A stretch of 23,745 nt of DNA. Origin: CAVORB01 sp964395315 (lineage in GTDB: Bacteria > Pseudomonadota > Gammaproteobacteria > Chromatiales > Chromatiaceae). The stretch covers positions 1-23,745 of the forward strand of contig CAYNBI010000058.1 of NCBI GenBank assembly GCA_964395315.1, in the 5' to 3' direction. Positions within the stretch are counted from its first letter, which is position 1, and each line of letters starts with the position of its first letter. Below, one piece after another: positions 1 through 8,049 of this stretch. Under the pieces are notes generated by a model that saw nothing but the letters and a program-made list of their open reading frames with translations, searched no databases and was not told where the DNA came from. Made by a program: the position numbers and the translations under genes.

Positions 1-75
1 CTGATCACTGACCTCAGCCATGATTTCCTTTTTGCACAACTTGACGGACACAACCGCTGCATCTAACGAAGAGCA

Positions 76-105
76 CCCCGCCGCTGCCCATCGGGAGCGG
101 CGGGG
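76..105 (-). terminator. GC-rich hairpin downstream of pilQ
   Basis: A perfect 10-bp inverted repeat (CCCCGCCGCT / AGCGGCGGGG) lies about 20 bases past the pilQ stop codon. The 10-base spacer can add three more pairs (CCC/GGG) with a short loop. The sequence after it on the minus strand (TGCTCTTCGTT) has no real T-tract, so this is a terminator-like or transcript-end stabilising hairpin rather than a textbook intrinsic terminator. Nothing else is seen in the first 125 bases. Confidence 0.5.
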
Positions 106-125
106 CACCGAAAACCAGGGCGCGC

Positions 126-2333
126 TTACTTCATGTAGCGTGGATCGGTGCCCTGGGGACCGGCGACGGCTCCGGTGTCTGCCAGACCCCCGACCTGGAG
201 ATCCTCCTTGAGGATCTTGGGCGTCACGAAGATCAGCAGCTCGGTGTTGGCGTCCTGATTGGACGTCGTCTTGAACAGATTCCCAATCACCGGCAGATCG
301 CCGAGCCAAGGTACCTGCTCCTTGCTGAAGGTTTTCGTGCGCTCGTAGACACCACCGAGCACGACTGTCTCCCCGTTGTCGACCAGCACCGAGGTCTCGA
401 CCGCTCGCGTATCAACCGGCGGTACGCCAAGCACCTCGCGGGTGAAATCCGGATTGTCCTTGTTGACCTTGAGATCCATGATGATGCGGTCGTCCGGAGT
501 GATATGGGGCGTGACGTCGAGCTGCAGCACGGCCTCCTTGAAGGCGACGGTGGTTCGCCCGGATGAGGAGGATTCCTGATACGGAATCTCCTGTCCGACC
601 TTGATGGTGGCCTTGTGCTGATCCGAGGTAATCACCCGCGGACTGGAAACGATCTCGCCCCGACCTTCCGTCTGCATGGCCGAGAGTTCAAGCTGTAGCA
701 GATAGGAGCCGACCTTGCCGAGCAGGAAGTTCACCGCGCCGGATGGATTCGGCGCCGGGAGATTGACCAACAGGGGGATGGTGTCGTCGATGGTCGTGCC
801 CCAATAGTTCTCCCCGTCCAGGTTGCCCGGAACCCCGCCTCCCACGTCGCTGAATCTCTTCCTGTCCGGCGGGTTCGGAAGGTTGGTCTTGCTGTAGCCG
901 AACCGCACGCCCAGATCACGGGCGAAATCGTTGTTGGCGATGACTACGCGGGATTCGATCATGACCTGACGCACCGGGACGTCGAGCGTACTGACGATGC
1001 GGCGGATGTCCTCCAGCTTCGCGGCCGTGTCCTGCACCAGCAGGGTGTTGGTGCGTGTGTCGATGGTGACGTTGCCGCGTTCGGACAGCAGATTGTTGTC
1101 CTGGGACTTGATCAGCGCCGCGAGGTCGGCGGCCTTGGCATAGTTGATCTGTACGAACTCGGAGCGCAGAGGCGCTAGCTCCGCGATCTGCTGCTGGGAC
1201 TCAAGCTCCAGTTTCTCCTGGGCCGCGATCTCCTGGGTGGGGGCCACCATGATCACGTTGCCCGTTTGGCGCATCGAGAGGCCCTTGGACTTGAGGATGA
1301 TGTCGAGCGCCTGATCCCAGGGGACATTCTTCAGGCGCAGCGTGATGTTACCGCGCACCGTGTCGCTCGCCACCAGGTTGAGCCCAGTGAAATCCGCGAG
1401 CAGCTGCAGGACGGCACGCACCTCGATGTCCTGGAAATTCAATGACAGCCGATCGCCGCTGTAGACGACCTTGGCCCGTTCGAGCTGCTCCTTCTCCGAG
1501 GGCGTGAGCGGACGGAACTCGAGCGTGAACAGTTCGTCGGCCTGATAGGCGAGATACTCGAAATCGTTGGCGGTCTGGATATCGATCTCAACATCGCCTC
1601 CCCTTGGCCGGGACTCGACCGAAACGACCGGGGTTCCGAAGTCGGTCACGTCGAGCCGCCGCAGGAGCCACTGTGGCAGCGTGGCGTCGAGCACCTCCAC
1701 GAGCACATGCGTGCCCTTCTCGGTCACGGATACGCGGGAAGTGGGGCTGGGCAGCGTAACCTGCACCCGGCCCTCTCCGGTGGGACCCCGGCGGAAATCG
1801 ATATCACGGATACCCGGACCGCCCGCGGAGGCGAGGGGCCTGCTCGGTCGGGACGGCGCCTCGCCGGTTGCGACGCGACTCGGCGCGGGCGCGGCGGCGG
1901 CCCGGTTGACAGCGATCGAAACCCGGTTGCCCGCCGTTTCGACCTGGTAAGGCACCGAGTCGTTCAGATTGATCACGACGCGGGTGCGATCACTCGCCTC
2001 CACCGCGACCAGGCTCTGCACCGGACCCGTGTTGATCGCCAAGCTCTTCTGCTCCAGCCCGCTGGTCACTCCCTCCAGGTCGAGGGCAATGCGTGCCGGG
2101 GAGTCAGTGGAGAACGCCTGCGGCTGCTTGAGCGGCCCGGAAAGAATGAGGTCGATTCGGACCTGGTTGCCCGGCAGCGCCGCGAACTCCACGTCTTGCA
2201 GGACGGTTGCCGCAGAAGCGGTAAGCGCGAGGCACCAGAGCATGAACACCAGGAGAACCGCCTTTGGCAGTTGCGTCCTGCATGGTCGATGAGTTGGGTA
2301 AGCCTCGGTCTGGTTGAGTTGCAAGCTGTTCAT
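126..2333 (-). CDS. pilQ: Type IV pilus secretin PilQ
   Basis: Outer-membrane secretin that forms the channel through which the type IV pilus leaves the cell. The 735-residue protein has an N-terminal membrane stretch (about 25-42, ending in ASA) consistent with a signal peptide after a long polar lead. Two AMIN-type peptidoglycan-binding regions follow (about 45-145 and 170-275), then the STN/N0 domain (about 295-365, with LNFQDIEVRAVLQLLADFTG), the N1 repeat (about 390-460) and the secretin core to about 710, including the VPWLGDLPVIGNLFK region typical of the family. Length is normal for a gammaproteobacterial PilQ. It is the last gene of pilMNOPQ, 21 bases after pilP. The true start could be nearer the hydrophobic segment, since the 24-residue lead is long for a signal peptide, but no other start is clearly better. 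Confidence 0.96.
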   Translation of the reverse strand: MNSLQLNQTEAYPTHRPCRTQLPKAVLLVFMLWCLALTASAATVLQDVEFAALPGNQVRIDLILSGPLKQPQAFSTDSPARIALDLEGVTSGLEQKSLAINTGPVQSLVAVEASDRTRVVINLNDSVPYQVETAGNRVSIAVNRAAAAPAPSRVATGEAPSRPSRPLASAGGPGIRDIDFRRGPTGEGRVQVTLPSPTSRVSVTEKGTHVLVEVLDATLPQWLLRRLDVTDFGTPVVSVESRPRGGDVEIDIQTANDFEYLAYQADELFTLEFRPLTPSEKEQLERAKVVYSGDRLSLNFQDIEVRAVLQLLADFTGLNLVASDTVRGNITLRLKNVPWDQALDIILKSKGLSMRQTGNVIMVAPTQEIAAQEKLELESQQQIAELAPLRSEFVQINYAKAADLAALIKSQDNNLLSERGNVTIDTRTNTLLVQDTAAKLEDIRRIVSTLDVPVRQVMIESRVVIANNDFARDLGVRFGYSKTNLPNPPDRKRFSDVGGGVPGNLDGENYWGTTIDDTIPLLVNLPAPNPSGAVNFLLGKVGSYLLQLELSAMQTEGRGEIVSSPRVITSDQHKATIKVGQEIPYQESSSSGRTTVAFKEAVLQLDVTPHITPDDRIIMDLKVNKDNPDFTREVLGVPPVDTRAVETSVLVDNGETVVLGGVYERTKTFSKEQVPWLGDLPVIGNLFKTTSNQDANTELLIFVTPKILKEDLQVGGLADTGAVAGPQGTDPRYMK

Positions 2334-2354
2334 CGCACCATGGTCTCCAGCTAC

Positions 2355-2873
2355 CTATTGGCTCAGAGCGATTGCGGCGGCACGCTCCCGCCACACGTTC
2401 GTTCCATCGGATATGATCTCGGTGAGCTCGATCTCGTCCTCGGTGATGCGGGTGATCTGGCCGTTGTTCTGGCCCAGATAATTGCCGGTGCGGACCCGGT
2501 ACAGGGTGCCGCCCGGCGCAATCACCAACCCCCAGGTCGTATCATCCTGCTCCATGGTTCCGACCATCTTGAGCGAGTCGAGCGAGAACTGCTCCAGCTC
2601 CTCCTTGCGCCGCAGCGGATCGGGGGCGAGATCGCCAGCCGCGGCCGCCGGCTCCGCCTCGGCCGTCTGGGTATCCAGCTCGAACGGATCCCGACGATCG
2701 CCGGGCTCGAAAATAAAGGTATCGACCTGCGCGATCTCGGGCAGCGGCTCGATGGGTCCTGGCTCTCGCGCCTTCACCCCCTCCGCATACTCCTCCAGAT
2801 CGGCCATATTGCCGCTGCCGCATGCGGTGAGGGTCAGCGAGGCGACAATGACGAAGCAGTGCTTCAGGTTCAT
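2355..2873 (-). CDS. pilP: Type IV pilus assembly lipoprotein PilP
   Basis: Inner-membrane lipoprotein that contacts PilN/PilO and the periplasmic N0 region of PilQ. The 172-residue protein starts with a lipoprotein signal ending in the lipobox LTAC (Cys18) followed by Gly. A disordered linker (about 20-80) comes next, then the compact beta domain (about 85-170) with the family pattern of DSLKMVGTM, a Trp-Gly-Leu strand and YLGQNNGQITRI. Its start overlaps the pilO stop by 4 bases (ATGA type), which suggests translational coupling. Size and position between pilO and pilQ are standard. Confidence 0.95.
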   Translation of the reverse strand: MNLKHCFVIVASLTLTACGSGNMADLEEYAEGVKAREPGPIEPLPEIAQVDTFIFEPGDRRDPFELDTQTAEAEPAAAAGDLAPDPLRRKEELEQFSLDSLKMVGTMEQDDTTWGLVIAPGGTLYRVRTGNYLGQNNGQITRITEDEIELTEIISDGTNVWRERAAAIALSQ

Positions 2874-3517
2874 TTCGCTGATACCTTCTTTTTCGCTGAT
2901 TCCGTCTTGTTCTCGGGATTCGACGTCTCGAACTCCTCGAGATAGCGGTAGGTCTTGACGGTGGCCTTCAGCTTCAGGGCATCGTCGGCGCTCTTGCCCG
3001 CACCGGAGTCGATCCCGACGTCGTGGATGGTGACGATCCGCGGCAGCCCCGCAAGTCCGCTGATGAAGCGTCCGAAATCATGGTAACGGCCGGTGACTCG
3101 GACCTGTATCGGGAGCTCGGCGTAGAAGTCTTTCGTATGCTCTTCGGCAGGCTGGAAGAGCTCGAACTCGAGACCAGCGGCAAGGCCTGTCTGGGAGACG
3201 TCGACCAGTAGCGCCGCGACCTCGGTCTTGTCCGGAAGCTGACGCAGCATGGCACCGAACGATTCCTTCATCTCCTCCAGCTGCTGTCTGTAGGCATCCA
3301 GATTGGCGGCCTTCTGCTGTTTCGACTCGAATTCGGCGCGCAGCGTCACTTCGGTTTTCTCGACACCCCTGAGCCGGTCAATCTGCTCCCGCGTGTCGTA
3401 GTAGTACCAGGCCCCGGCGACACCTGCGCACAGCAAGAGGACGACGAAACCCTTGACGAAGCCTGGCCATTCGCCGATGTTGCTGAAATCGAGCTCGTTG
3501 AGTTGCTTGAGATCCAT
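2870..3517 (-). CDS. pilO: Type IV pilus inner-membrane protein PilO
   Basis: Bitopic inner-membrane protein that dimerises with PilN and aligns the pilus machine. The 215-residue product has a short cytoplasmic N-terminus, one membrane helix (about 22-42), a coiled-coil stretch (about 44-95, rich in Glu, Gln and Arg) and a periplasmic ferredoxin-like domain containing the family signature ELPIQVRVTGRYHDFGRFIS followed by LPRIVTIHD. The gene overlaps pilP by 4 bases. It is separated from pilN by 92 bases, whereas the other pil junctions are overlapping or abutting; that spacer holds a tandem 8-base repeat at 3529-3544. Confidence 0.95.
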   Translation of the reverse strand: MDLKQLNELDFSNIGEWPGFVKGFVVLLLCAGVAGAWYYYDTREQIDRLRGVEKTEVTLRAEFESKQQKAANLDAYRQQLEEMKESFGAMLRQLPDKTEVAALLVDVSQTGLAAGLEFELFQPAEEHTKDFYAELPIQVRVTGRYHDFGRFISGLAGLPRIVTIHDVGIDSGAGKSADDALKLKATVKTYRYLEEFETSNPENKTESAKKKVSAK

Positions 3518-3609
3518 TTCCGGGTCTCGTTCAGTTGTTCAGTTATCCCGTTGGCCCCACTGATGCGGCGTCCCGCCTGGCCGTCTTCACCCTATCCGTC
3601 AGGCACGGC

Positions 3610-4176
3610 TCAACCGGTCTTGTCGCGCTCTTCCCCCGGCCGTATTTGGCTGAACTGCAGCCTGAAGTGGCTCAAGCCGGTGCCGGTCTTGTCCTTGTGC
3701 TCGATGAGCAGCAGCCGCGGATCACCAACCCACGGGGATGCCTCGATATTGCGCATGAAGGCGGAAACCCGGGCGTTGGATTGTGCGCGCCCCTCGACAA
3801 CGACCGAACGCTCGGTCTGATCCAATTTGGTGAGGTAGACCCCGGGAGGAATTGCGATCACCAACTCATCGAACAGATGGACCACCTCCGGCCGACTCTG
3901 CTGAAGCTGCTGGATCACGTCCATGCGCGCGAGCAAGTTGGCCTTGGTTTTCTCGAGGTCCTGGATCTCTTTGATTTGACGGTCGAGCTTGTTGATCTCG
4001 CTCTGCAGAAACTGGTTGCGCTCCTGTTGGCCGGAGATCAAGCGTTCCACGTGCAGGTGCACGCCGAGCCCGAGAATGAGCGTCGCGCCCAAGCCGGTCG
4101 CAACCATGACGAAGAACTCTCGTTGCCGGCGCTTTCGCTCCGTCTCGCGCCAGGGGAGCAGATTGATACGCGCCAT
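3610..4176 (-). CDS. pilN: Type IV pilus inner-membrane protein PilN
   Basis: Bitopic membrane protein whose cytoplasmic N-terminal peptide docks into PilM and whose periplasmic part pairs with PilO. The 188 residues open with MARINLLPWRE, the conserved PilM-binding motif. A membrane helix (about 22-42) follows, then a coiled coil (about 45-95) and a small alpha/beta domain. The start codon directly follows the pilM stop (TAA ATG, no gap), so coupled translation is likely. Length is normal for the family. Confidence 0.95.
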   Translation of the reverse strand: MARINLLPWRETERKRRQREFFVMVATGLGATLILGLGVHLHVERLISGQQERNQFLQSEINKLDRQIKEIQDLEKTKANLLARMDVIQQLQQSRPEVVHLFDELVIAIPPGVYLTKLDQTERSVVVEGRAQSNARVSAFMRNIEASPWVGDPRLLLIEHKDKTGTGLSHFRLQFSQIRPGEERDKTG

Positions 4177-5250
4177 TTATTCGAACCCCCTCAGCGCCAG
4201 ACCGACCGCGATCATCATTGCCGGGGCGTCCCGGTTCAGAGACGACGCCTGGACCTTTGGTGACATCGACATGCGGGCAAAGGGGTTGGCAACCGTGGTG
4301 GCAATGCCGAGGCGTTCCTCCACCAGTTCGTCGATGCTGCGGATGCTCGCCGCCCCTCCGGCCAGGATGACTCGGTCGACCCGGTTGTAACTGCTTCCGG
4401 AGTAGAAGAACTGGAGCGCCCTGCTGATCTGCTGCGCCAGCGCCTCCTTGAATGGTCCCAACACGTCGCTGCCGTAGTTCTCGGGCAAGCCCCCGTCGAT
4501 GACCTTTTGCAGCGCCTGATCACGCGTCATCCCATAGCGGCGCTGGACTTCCTCGATCAGCTGCAGGCTGCCGAAATTCTGCTCCCGGGTGTAGCTGGTT
4601 TGACCGTTGTGAAGGACGTGCAGGGTGGTCGTGGTGGCACCGATGTCCGCGACCGCCACCGTCTGCTCTTCGGATTCGTCGGCACCGTTACCTGCGATGA
4701 GGCTGCAGGCGCTTTCCATCGCATAGGCCTCCACGTCCACCACGGATGCGGTGAGACCACCGATTTCGAGCGCGGCCACGCGGTCATCCACGTTCTCGCG
4801 GCGGGAAGCCGCAAGCAAGACATCGACCATCTCCCCGCCCGATCTGGACGGACCGAGAACGTCGAAATCGATATTGACCTCTTCCAAGGGATAGGGGATG
4901 TACTGATCGGCCTCGAGCTGGATCTGGGTCTCCATCTCGGAGTCGCTGAGGTCCGCGGCCATGGAAATCACCTTGGTGATCACCGCGGACCCCGAAACCG
5001 CAACCGCTGCGTTCTTGCTCTTGGTACCGGAGCGCTGCACCGCCTTGCGAATACTCTCGCCAACCGCTTGGACGTCAGCGAGTTTCTTTTCTACCACAGC
5101 GTTGACCGGAACCGGCTCAAGGGCGTAGTGCTCAACCCGGAAAAGAGCCGTCGCGCCCCCTGTTGCTTGCGACAATTCGATGAGCTTGATGGCCGTCGAG
5201 CTGATATCGACTCCCACCAAAGCGGGCTTTTTGCGGCCGAAACTGAACAT
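4177..5250 (-). CDS. pilM: Type IV pilus actin-like ATPase PilM
   Basis: Cytoplasmic FtsA/actin-fold protein that binds PilN and anchors the alignment subcomplex. The 357 residues begin with a short FSFGRKKPALVGVDISSTAIKLIEL segment: the VGVDISSTAIK part is the phosphate-1 loop of the actin fold. A second nucleotide-binding loop, VADIGATTTTLHVL, appears in the middle (about 200-213), and the adenosine motif VILAGGAASIRSIDE near residue 295. Length is typical. It is the first gene of pilMNOPQ, with a promoter candidate about 70-95 bases upstream. In many gammaproteobacteria ponA lies divergently upstream; here it does not. Confidence 0.96.
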   Translation of the reverse strand: MFSFGRKKPALVGVDISSTAIKLIELSQATGGATALFRVEHYALEPVPVNAVVEKKLADVQAVGESIRKAVQRSGTKSKNAAVAVSGSAVITKVISMAADLSDSEMETQIQLEADQYIPYPLEEVNIDFDVLGPSRSGGEMVDVLLAASRRENVDDRVAALEIGGLTASVVDVEAYAMESACSLIAGNGADESEEQTVAVADIGATTTTLHVLHNGQTSYTREQNFGSLQLIEEVQRRYGMTRDQALQKVIDGGLPENYGSDVLGPFKEALAQQISRALQFFYSGSSYNRVDRVILAGGAASIRSIDELVEERLGIATTVANPFARMSMSPKVQASSLNRDAPAMMIAVGLALRGFE

Positions 5251-5317
5251 AATTTTTGGCAGGCAGTCCCCGGTAGCGGATTATTGTTTATGCAGTCTCT
5301 TCGGACTTGGGACTAAC

Positions 5318-5345
5318 TATATATCATGTCCGGAGTTTTTGGAAA
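5318..5345 (-). promoter_or_regulatory. Candidate sigma-70 promoter of pilMNOPQ
   Basis: On the minus strand TTTCCA (5345-5340) is followed after 16 bases by TATATA (5323-5318). The -10 is preceded by TGA, an extended -10 element. This is the most AT-rich patch of the 480-base gap upstream of pilM and would give a leader of about 60 bases. Read by eye only; I see no sigma-54 (GG-N10-GC) site for pilM. Confidence 0.4.
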
Positions 5346-5356
5346 GAAGTAGTTGC

Positions 5357-5408
5357 AAAAAAATCTTGTGCGGCGCGACGGCCACCCAACTGCGGCCTTG
5401 TCGCGCCG
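5357..5408 (-). terminator. Long hairpin followed by a T7 tract on the minus strand
   Basis: A 9-bp arm CGGCGCGAC (5371-5379) pairs with GTCGCGCCG (5400-5408). Inside it GGCC pairs with GGCC around a 10-base loop. On the minus strand the stem is followed by 7 bases and then seven T (5363-5357). The separation from the stem is longer than in a standard terminator. It would stop minus-strand transcription entering pilM, although no minus-strand gene is visible immediately upstream. Confidence 0.35.
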
Positions 5409-5730
5409 TGAACGTCCATCCTGCTCCAACCCGCCGAAGTTCGCCAATTGTGTCAGTTTGGACTTTAACGTTGCGCTTTAGCATCGTGATCTGTCGCTTC
5501 TTTTTCGCTTCGGCACCAAAGCAACAATGTCGCTTCCTTACCAGTCCGCGCCTCCAGGCGCTGAAGCCGCACAGGGATCGGGGAGGAGGTCCCGCGCCCT
5601 CTGGACGGTTTCCGGGCTACAATCCGGTCGACACCTGAGCCCTGGGTGTTTTCGCGCTGCGGAGGACCGGCAACGATGATCGAACCCAGCGCGCCTGTCG
5701 CGTTTCACGCCGGGCCGCATCGAGACTGAG
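5409..5730. other. Intergenic region upstream of the 5731 gene
   Basis: No full-length gene is supported here. It contains a good -10 hexamer TACAAT on the plus strand (5618-5623) with no convincing -35, a purine-rich GGGAGGAGG run at about 5581-5589, and the small leader ORF described separately. Confidence 0.5.
5676..5729 (+). CDS. Possible 17-residue leader ORF coupled to the next gene
   Basis: An ATG at 5676 lies 11 bases after GGAGG (in GCGGAGGACC) and opens a frame of 17 codons (MIEPSAPVAFHAGPHRD). It ends at TGA 5727-5729, one base before the ATG of the following gene, which itself has only a weak ribosome-binding site. This arrangement fits translational coupling. It is too short for any homology argument and could be chance. 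Confidence 0.3.
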   Translation: MIEPSAPVAFHAGPHRD

Positions 5731-6357
5731 ATGAGCGCACGCACTCGCTCGGGATTGCAGCGCCTGCGTCTCGCCCACGAGGCGGCTCGCATCATGGCGG
5801 AACAGGGGATCACGGAGTTCGAGCGCGCCCGTCGCAAGGCTGCCAAGCGCGCCGGCGCCGGGGACCGACGAACCTGGCCCAGCAACGAAGAGATACAGCA
5901 GGCCCTCGTCCAGCGGCTTAGGCTTTTTCAACCCGGGAAACGGGATGCGGACCTCAGGCAGTTGAGGAACCAGGCATTGGAGGCGATGCGCGCCTTCTCG
6001 CGCTTCAACCCGCGCTTGGTCGGGCCAGTGCTGGCCGGGACGGGGGACAGCGCCAACGGGGTGCGCCTGCACCTATTCGCCGATAGTCCCGAGGAGATCG
6101 CGCTGACGCTCATCGAGCAGAGCATCCCTTGGCAGCAACGCGAGATCGCCCTCCGCTTTGCGGGGGGGGTTCGACATCAGCATCCCGCCCTCACCTTCGT
6201 CGCGGGCGAAACGCCATTCGAGTTGGTCATCCTGCCCGTCGCCGCCGAGCGTAACCCGCCGCTGGACGCCGTGAGCGAAAGGCCGGAGCGCGGTGCGGAT
6301 ATCCGCGGCTTGGAGCGGCTGTTGGACGAGGGCGCATCGACGGATGCGCCGCCTTGA
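5731..6357 (+). CDS. Conserved hypothetical protein (possible nucleotidyltransferase-like)
   Basis: The 208-residue soluble protein has no signal peptide or membrane segment. Its N-terminal half is helical and basic, with EAARIMAEQGITEFERARRKAAKR; its C-terminal half contains RFNPRLVGPVLAGTGDSANGV followed by LHLFADSPEEIALTLIE. I recall this arrangement from uncharacterised proteobacterial proteins sometimes labelled nucleotidyltransferase-like, but I cannot point to a complete catalytic motif, so the function is left open. The start was chosen because it begins one base after the possible leader ORF and sits right before the conserved helix. It converges on gltA with a 6-base gap, and its last codons form a perfect hairpin. 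Confidence 0.8.
   Translation: MSARTRSGLQRLRLAHEAARIMAEQGITEFERARRKAAKRAGAGDRRTWPSNEEIQQALVQRLRLFQPGKRDADLRQLRNQALEAMRAFSRFNPRLVGPVLAGTGDSANGVRLHLFADSPEEIALTLIEQSIPWQQREIALRFAGGVRHQHPALTFVAGETPFELVILPVAAERNPPLDAVSERPERGADIRGLERLLDEGASTDAPP
6331..6350 (-). terminator. Perfect hairpin at the gltA 3' end, inside the convergent gene
   Basis: GGCGCATC (6331-6338) pairs with GATGCGCC (6343-6350) around a GACG loop: 8 perfect pairs, 14 bases downstream of the gltA stop codon. It lies inside the last codons of the convergent gene (residues EGASTDAPP). There is no T-tract on either strand, so it may stabilise the mRNA end or aid termination rather than act alone. Confidence 0.45.
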
Positions 6358-6363
6358 CCCGGG

Positions 6364-7662
6364 TTAGCGCTTGGAGATCGGCACGTAGTCCCGCTCCTCG
6401 GGACCATGATAGATCTGCCGCGGCCGTCCGATACGATTGTTCGGGTCGGACATCATCTCCGTCCAATGCGATACCCAGCCCACGGTGCGCGCAACCGCGA
6501 ACATCACGGTGAACATGGTGCGCGGAATCCCGAGCGCCTGGTAGATGATCCCCGAATAGAAATCCACGTTCGGATACAGCTTCCGGTCGACGAAATAATC
6601 GTCGCTGAGCGCGATCTCCTCGAGCTTGAGCGCCAACTCAAACAGGGGATTGTCCGCCGCGGCTGGCAACTCCTCGAGGACCTGGTGACAGACCTCGCGG
6701 ATGATCTTGGCGCGCGGGTCGTAATTCTTGTAGACCCGGTGCCCGAAGCCCATGAGCCGGAACGGGTCGTCCTTGTCCTTGGCCTTATCCATGAACGCAG
6801 GCACGTTGCGGACGTCGCCGATCTCTTCGAGCATGTCCAGCACCGCTTCATTCGCACCGCCGTGGGCCGGCCCCCAGAGGGAAGCTATACCCGCGGCCAC
6901 ACATGCGAAGGGGTTGGCACCGGAACTCCCCGCCAGGCGCACGGTAGAGGTGCTGGCGTTCTGCTCATGGTCCGCGTGCAGGATAAAGAGTAAGTTCATC
7001 GCCTTTTCGGCGATCAGCGAGGGCTCGTAATCCTCGCACGGCGTCGCGAACAACATGTGCAGGAAATTGGCCGCGTAGCGCAGATCGTTGCGCGGGTACA
7101 TGATCGGCTCGCCAATGTTGTGCTTGTACGCCGCGGCAGCGATGGTCGGAACCTTGGCGATCAAGCGGTGCGCGGAGACCTCCCGATAGCGGGCGTCGTG
7201 GATGTCCATCGACTCGTGGTAGAAGGCCGAGAGCGACCCAACCACCCCGACCAACATGGCCATTGGATGCGCGTCGTAGTGAAATCCGTTCAAGAAGCTC
7301 TTCAGCTTCTCGTTCATCATGGTGTGGTGGCTGATGATTGCCTCGAACTCGTCGAGTTCCTGCTCCGAAGGCAGCTCCCCGTACAGCAGCAGGTAAGCGA
7401 CTTCCAGAAAACTCGCCTTGGTGGCGAGTTGCTCGATGGGGTATCCGCGATAGAGCAGAACGCCCTTCTCGCCGTCGATGTAGGTGATCGCGCTGTGGCA
7501 GCTCGCCGTCGCCATGAAGCCGGGGTCGTACGTAAACATACCCGCGTTCTTGTACAGCGCCGAGATATCGACCGCAGGCGGCCCAATCGTGCCCTGAAGC
7601 AGTGCGTACTCGGAGGATTCTCCGGTCGCGTTATTGGTGATGGTAACGGAATCATTCGCCAT
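6364..7662 (-). CDS. gltA: Citrate synthase
   Basis: Condenses acetyl-CoA with oxaloacetate to give citrate, the entry step of the TCA cycle, in the cytoplasm. The 432 residues match the long bacterial type II citrate synthases (E. coli type). The catalytic residues are visible: His267 in GPAHGGANEAV, His308 in GFGHRVYK, and Asp367 in NVDFYSG. HADHEQNASTSTVRLAGS and the C-terminal SHWTEMMSDP / RIGRPRQIYHG segments are also typical. The start is preceded by AGGAG at a 7-base distance. A perfect TATAAT lies about 90 bases upstream. Monocistronic in appearance; mdh is the next gene upstream on the same strand, 387 bases away. Confidence 0.98.
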   Translation of the reverse strand: MANDSVTITNNATGESSEYALLQGTIGPPAVDISALYKNAGMFTYDPGFMATASCHSAITYIDGEKGVLLYRGYPIEQLATKASFLEVAYLLLYGELPSEQELDEFEAIISHHTMMNEKLKSFLNGFHYDAHPMAMLVGVVGSLSAFYHESMDIHDARYREVSAHRLIAKVPTIAAAAYKHNIGEPIMYPRNDLRYAANFLHMLFATPCEDYEPSLIAEKAMNLLFILHADHEQNASTSTVRLAGSSGANPFACVAAGIASLWGPAHGGANEAVLDMLEEIGDVRNVPAFMDKAKDKDDPFRLMGFGHRVYKNYDPRAKIIREVCHQVLEELPAAADNPLFELALKLEEIALSDDYFVDRKLYPNVDFYSGIIYQALGIPRTMFTVMFAVARTVGWVSHWTEMMSDPNNRIGRPRQIYHGPEERDYVPISKR

Positions 7663-7750
7663 AAGGCGCTCCTGGCTGTGATTCGAACATCGGGCCGGTC
7701 CAGCCGCTCGTGCGACAAAGTAGTCAACACCGGCCGGCCGGTACCGCTAG

Positions 7751-7778
7751 ATTATAACCCGCTGAAAAACTGAGGAAA
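7751..7778 (-). promoter_or_regulatory. Candidate gltA promoter
   Basis: The minus strand carries a consensus TATAAT (7756-7751). Sixteen bases further upstream is TTTCCT (7778-7773), a weak -35. Transcription would start near 7744 and give a leader of about 80 bases before gltA. The -10 is the best match to consensus in the window. Confidence 0.55.
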
Positions 7779-8013
7779 CCGTGAAAACCCTAACGCCGAC
7801 GATCAATCACAGAAGGCCGTCACTGCCTCCCAGCCGACCATCGGCACCACCCTCGAGCGTAAGGCGAAAATCTCTGCCCCCGGTATTGCCGCAACCCGCT
7901 CACACGCATCGTCCCCACGACGACGTAGATCATATTTAGCAAGTACCGTTCCGAGAATCAGTTAGCGCCGAGACCGGAAGCGGTTTCGCCCTCATACCGG
8001 GGCGTCCGCGCTC
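7779..8013. other. Intergenic region between gltA promoter and mdh
   Basis: No ORF, tRNA or convincing repeat is visible. Base composition is lower in GC than the flanking genes, which fits a non-coding regulatory stretch, but I could not assign an operator or riboswitch. Confidence 0.5.
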
Positions 8014-8042
8014 CCTGCCGTGCACGACGAGCGGACGGCAGG
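8014..8042 (-). terminator. Hairpin after mdh, with an overlapping alternative stem
   Basis: CCTGCCGT (8014-8021) pairs with ACGGCAGG (8035-8042), 8 bases past the mdh stop codon. A second pairing, GTCCGC (8004-8009) with GCGGAC (8031-8036), uses overlapping bases, so the two stems exclude each other. No T-tract follows on the minus strand. Likely marks the mdh transcript end. Confidence 0.4.
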
Positions 8043-8049
8043 CGTCGGG

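Noticed and set aside
1707..2945. 412-codon plus-strand frame opposite pilQ and pilP
   Set aside because: Arg/Gly/His-rich composition without family features, fully antisense to pil genes with clear domains.
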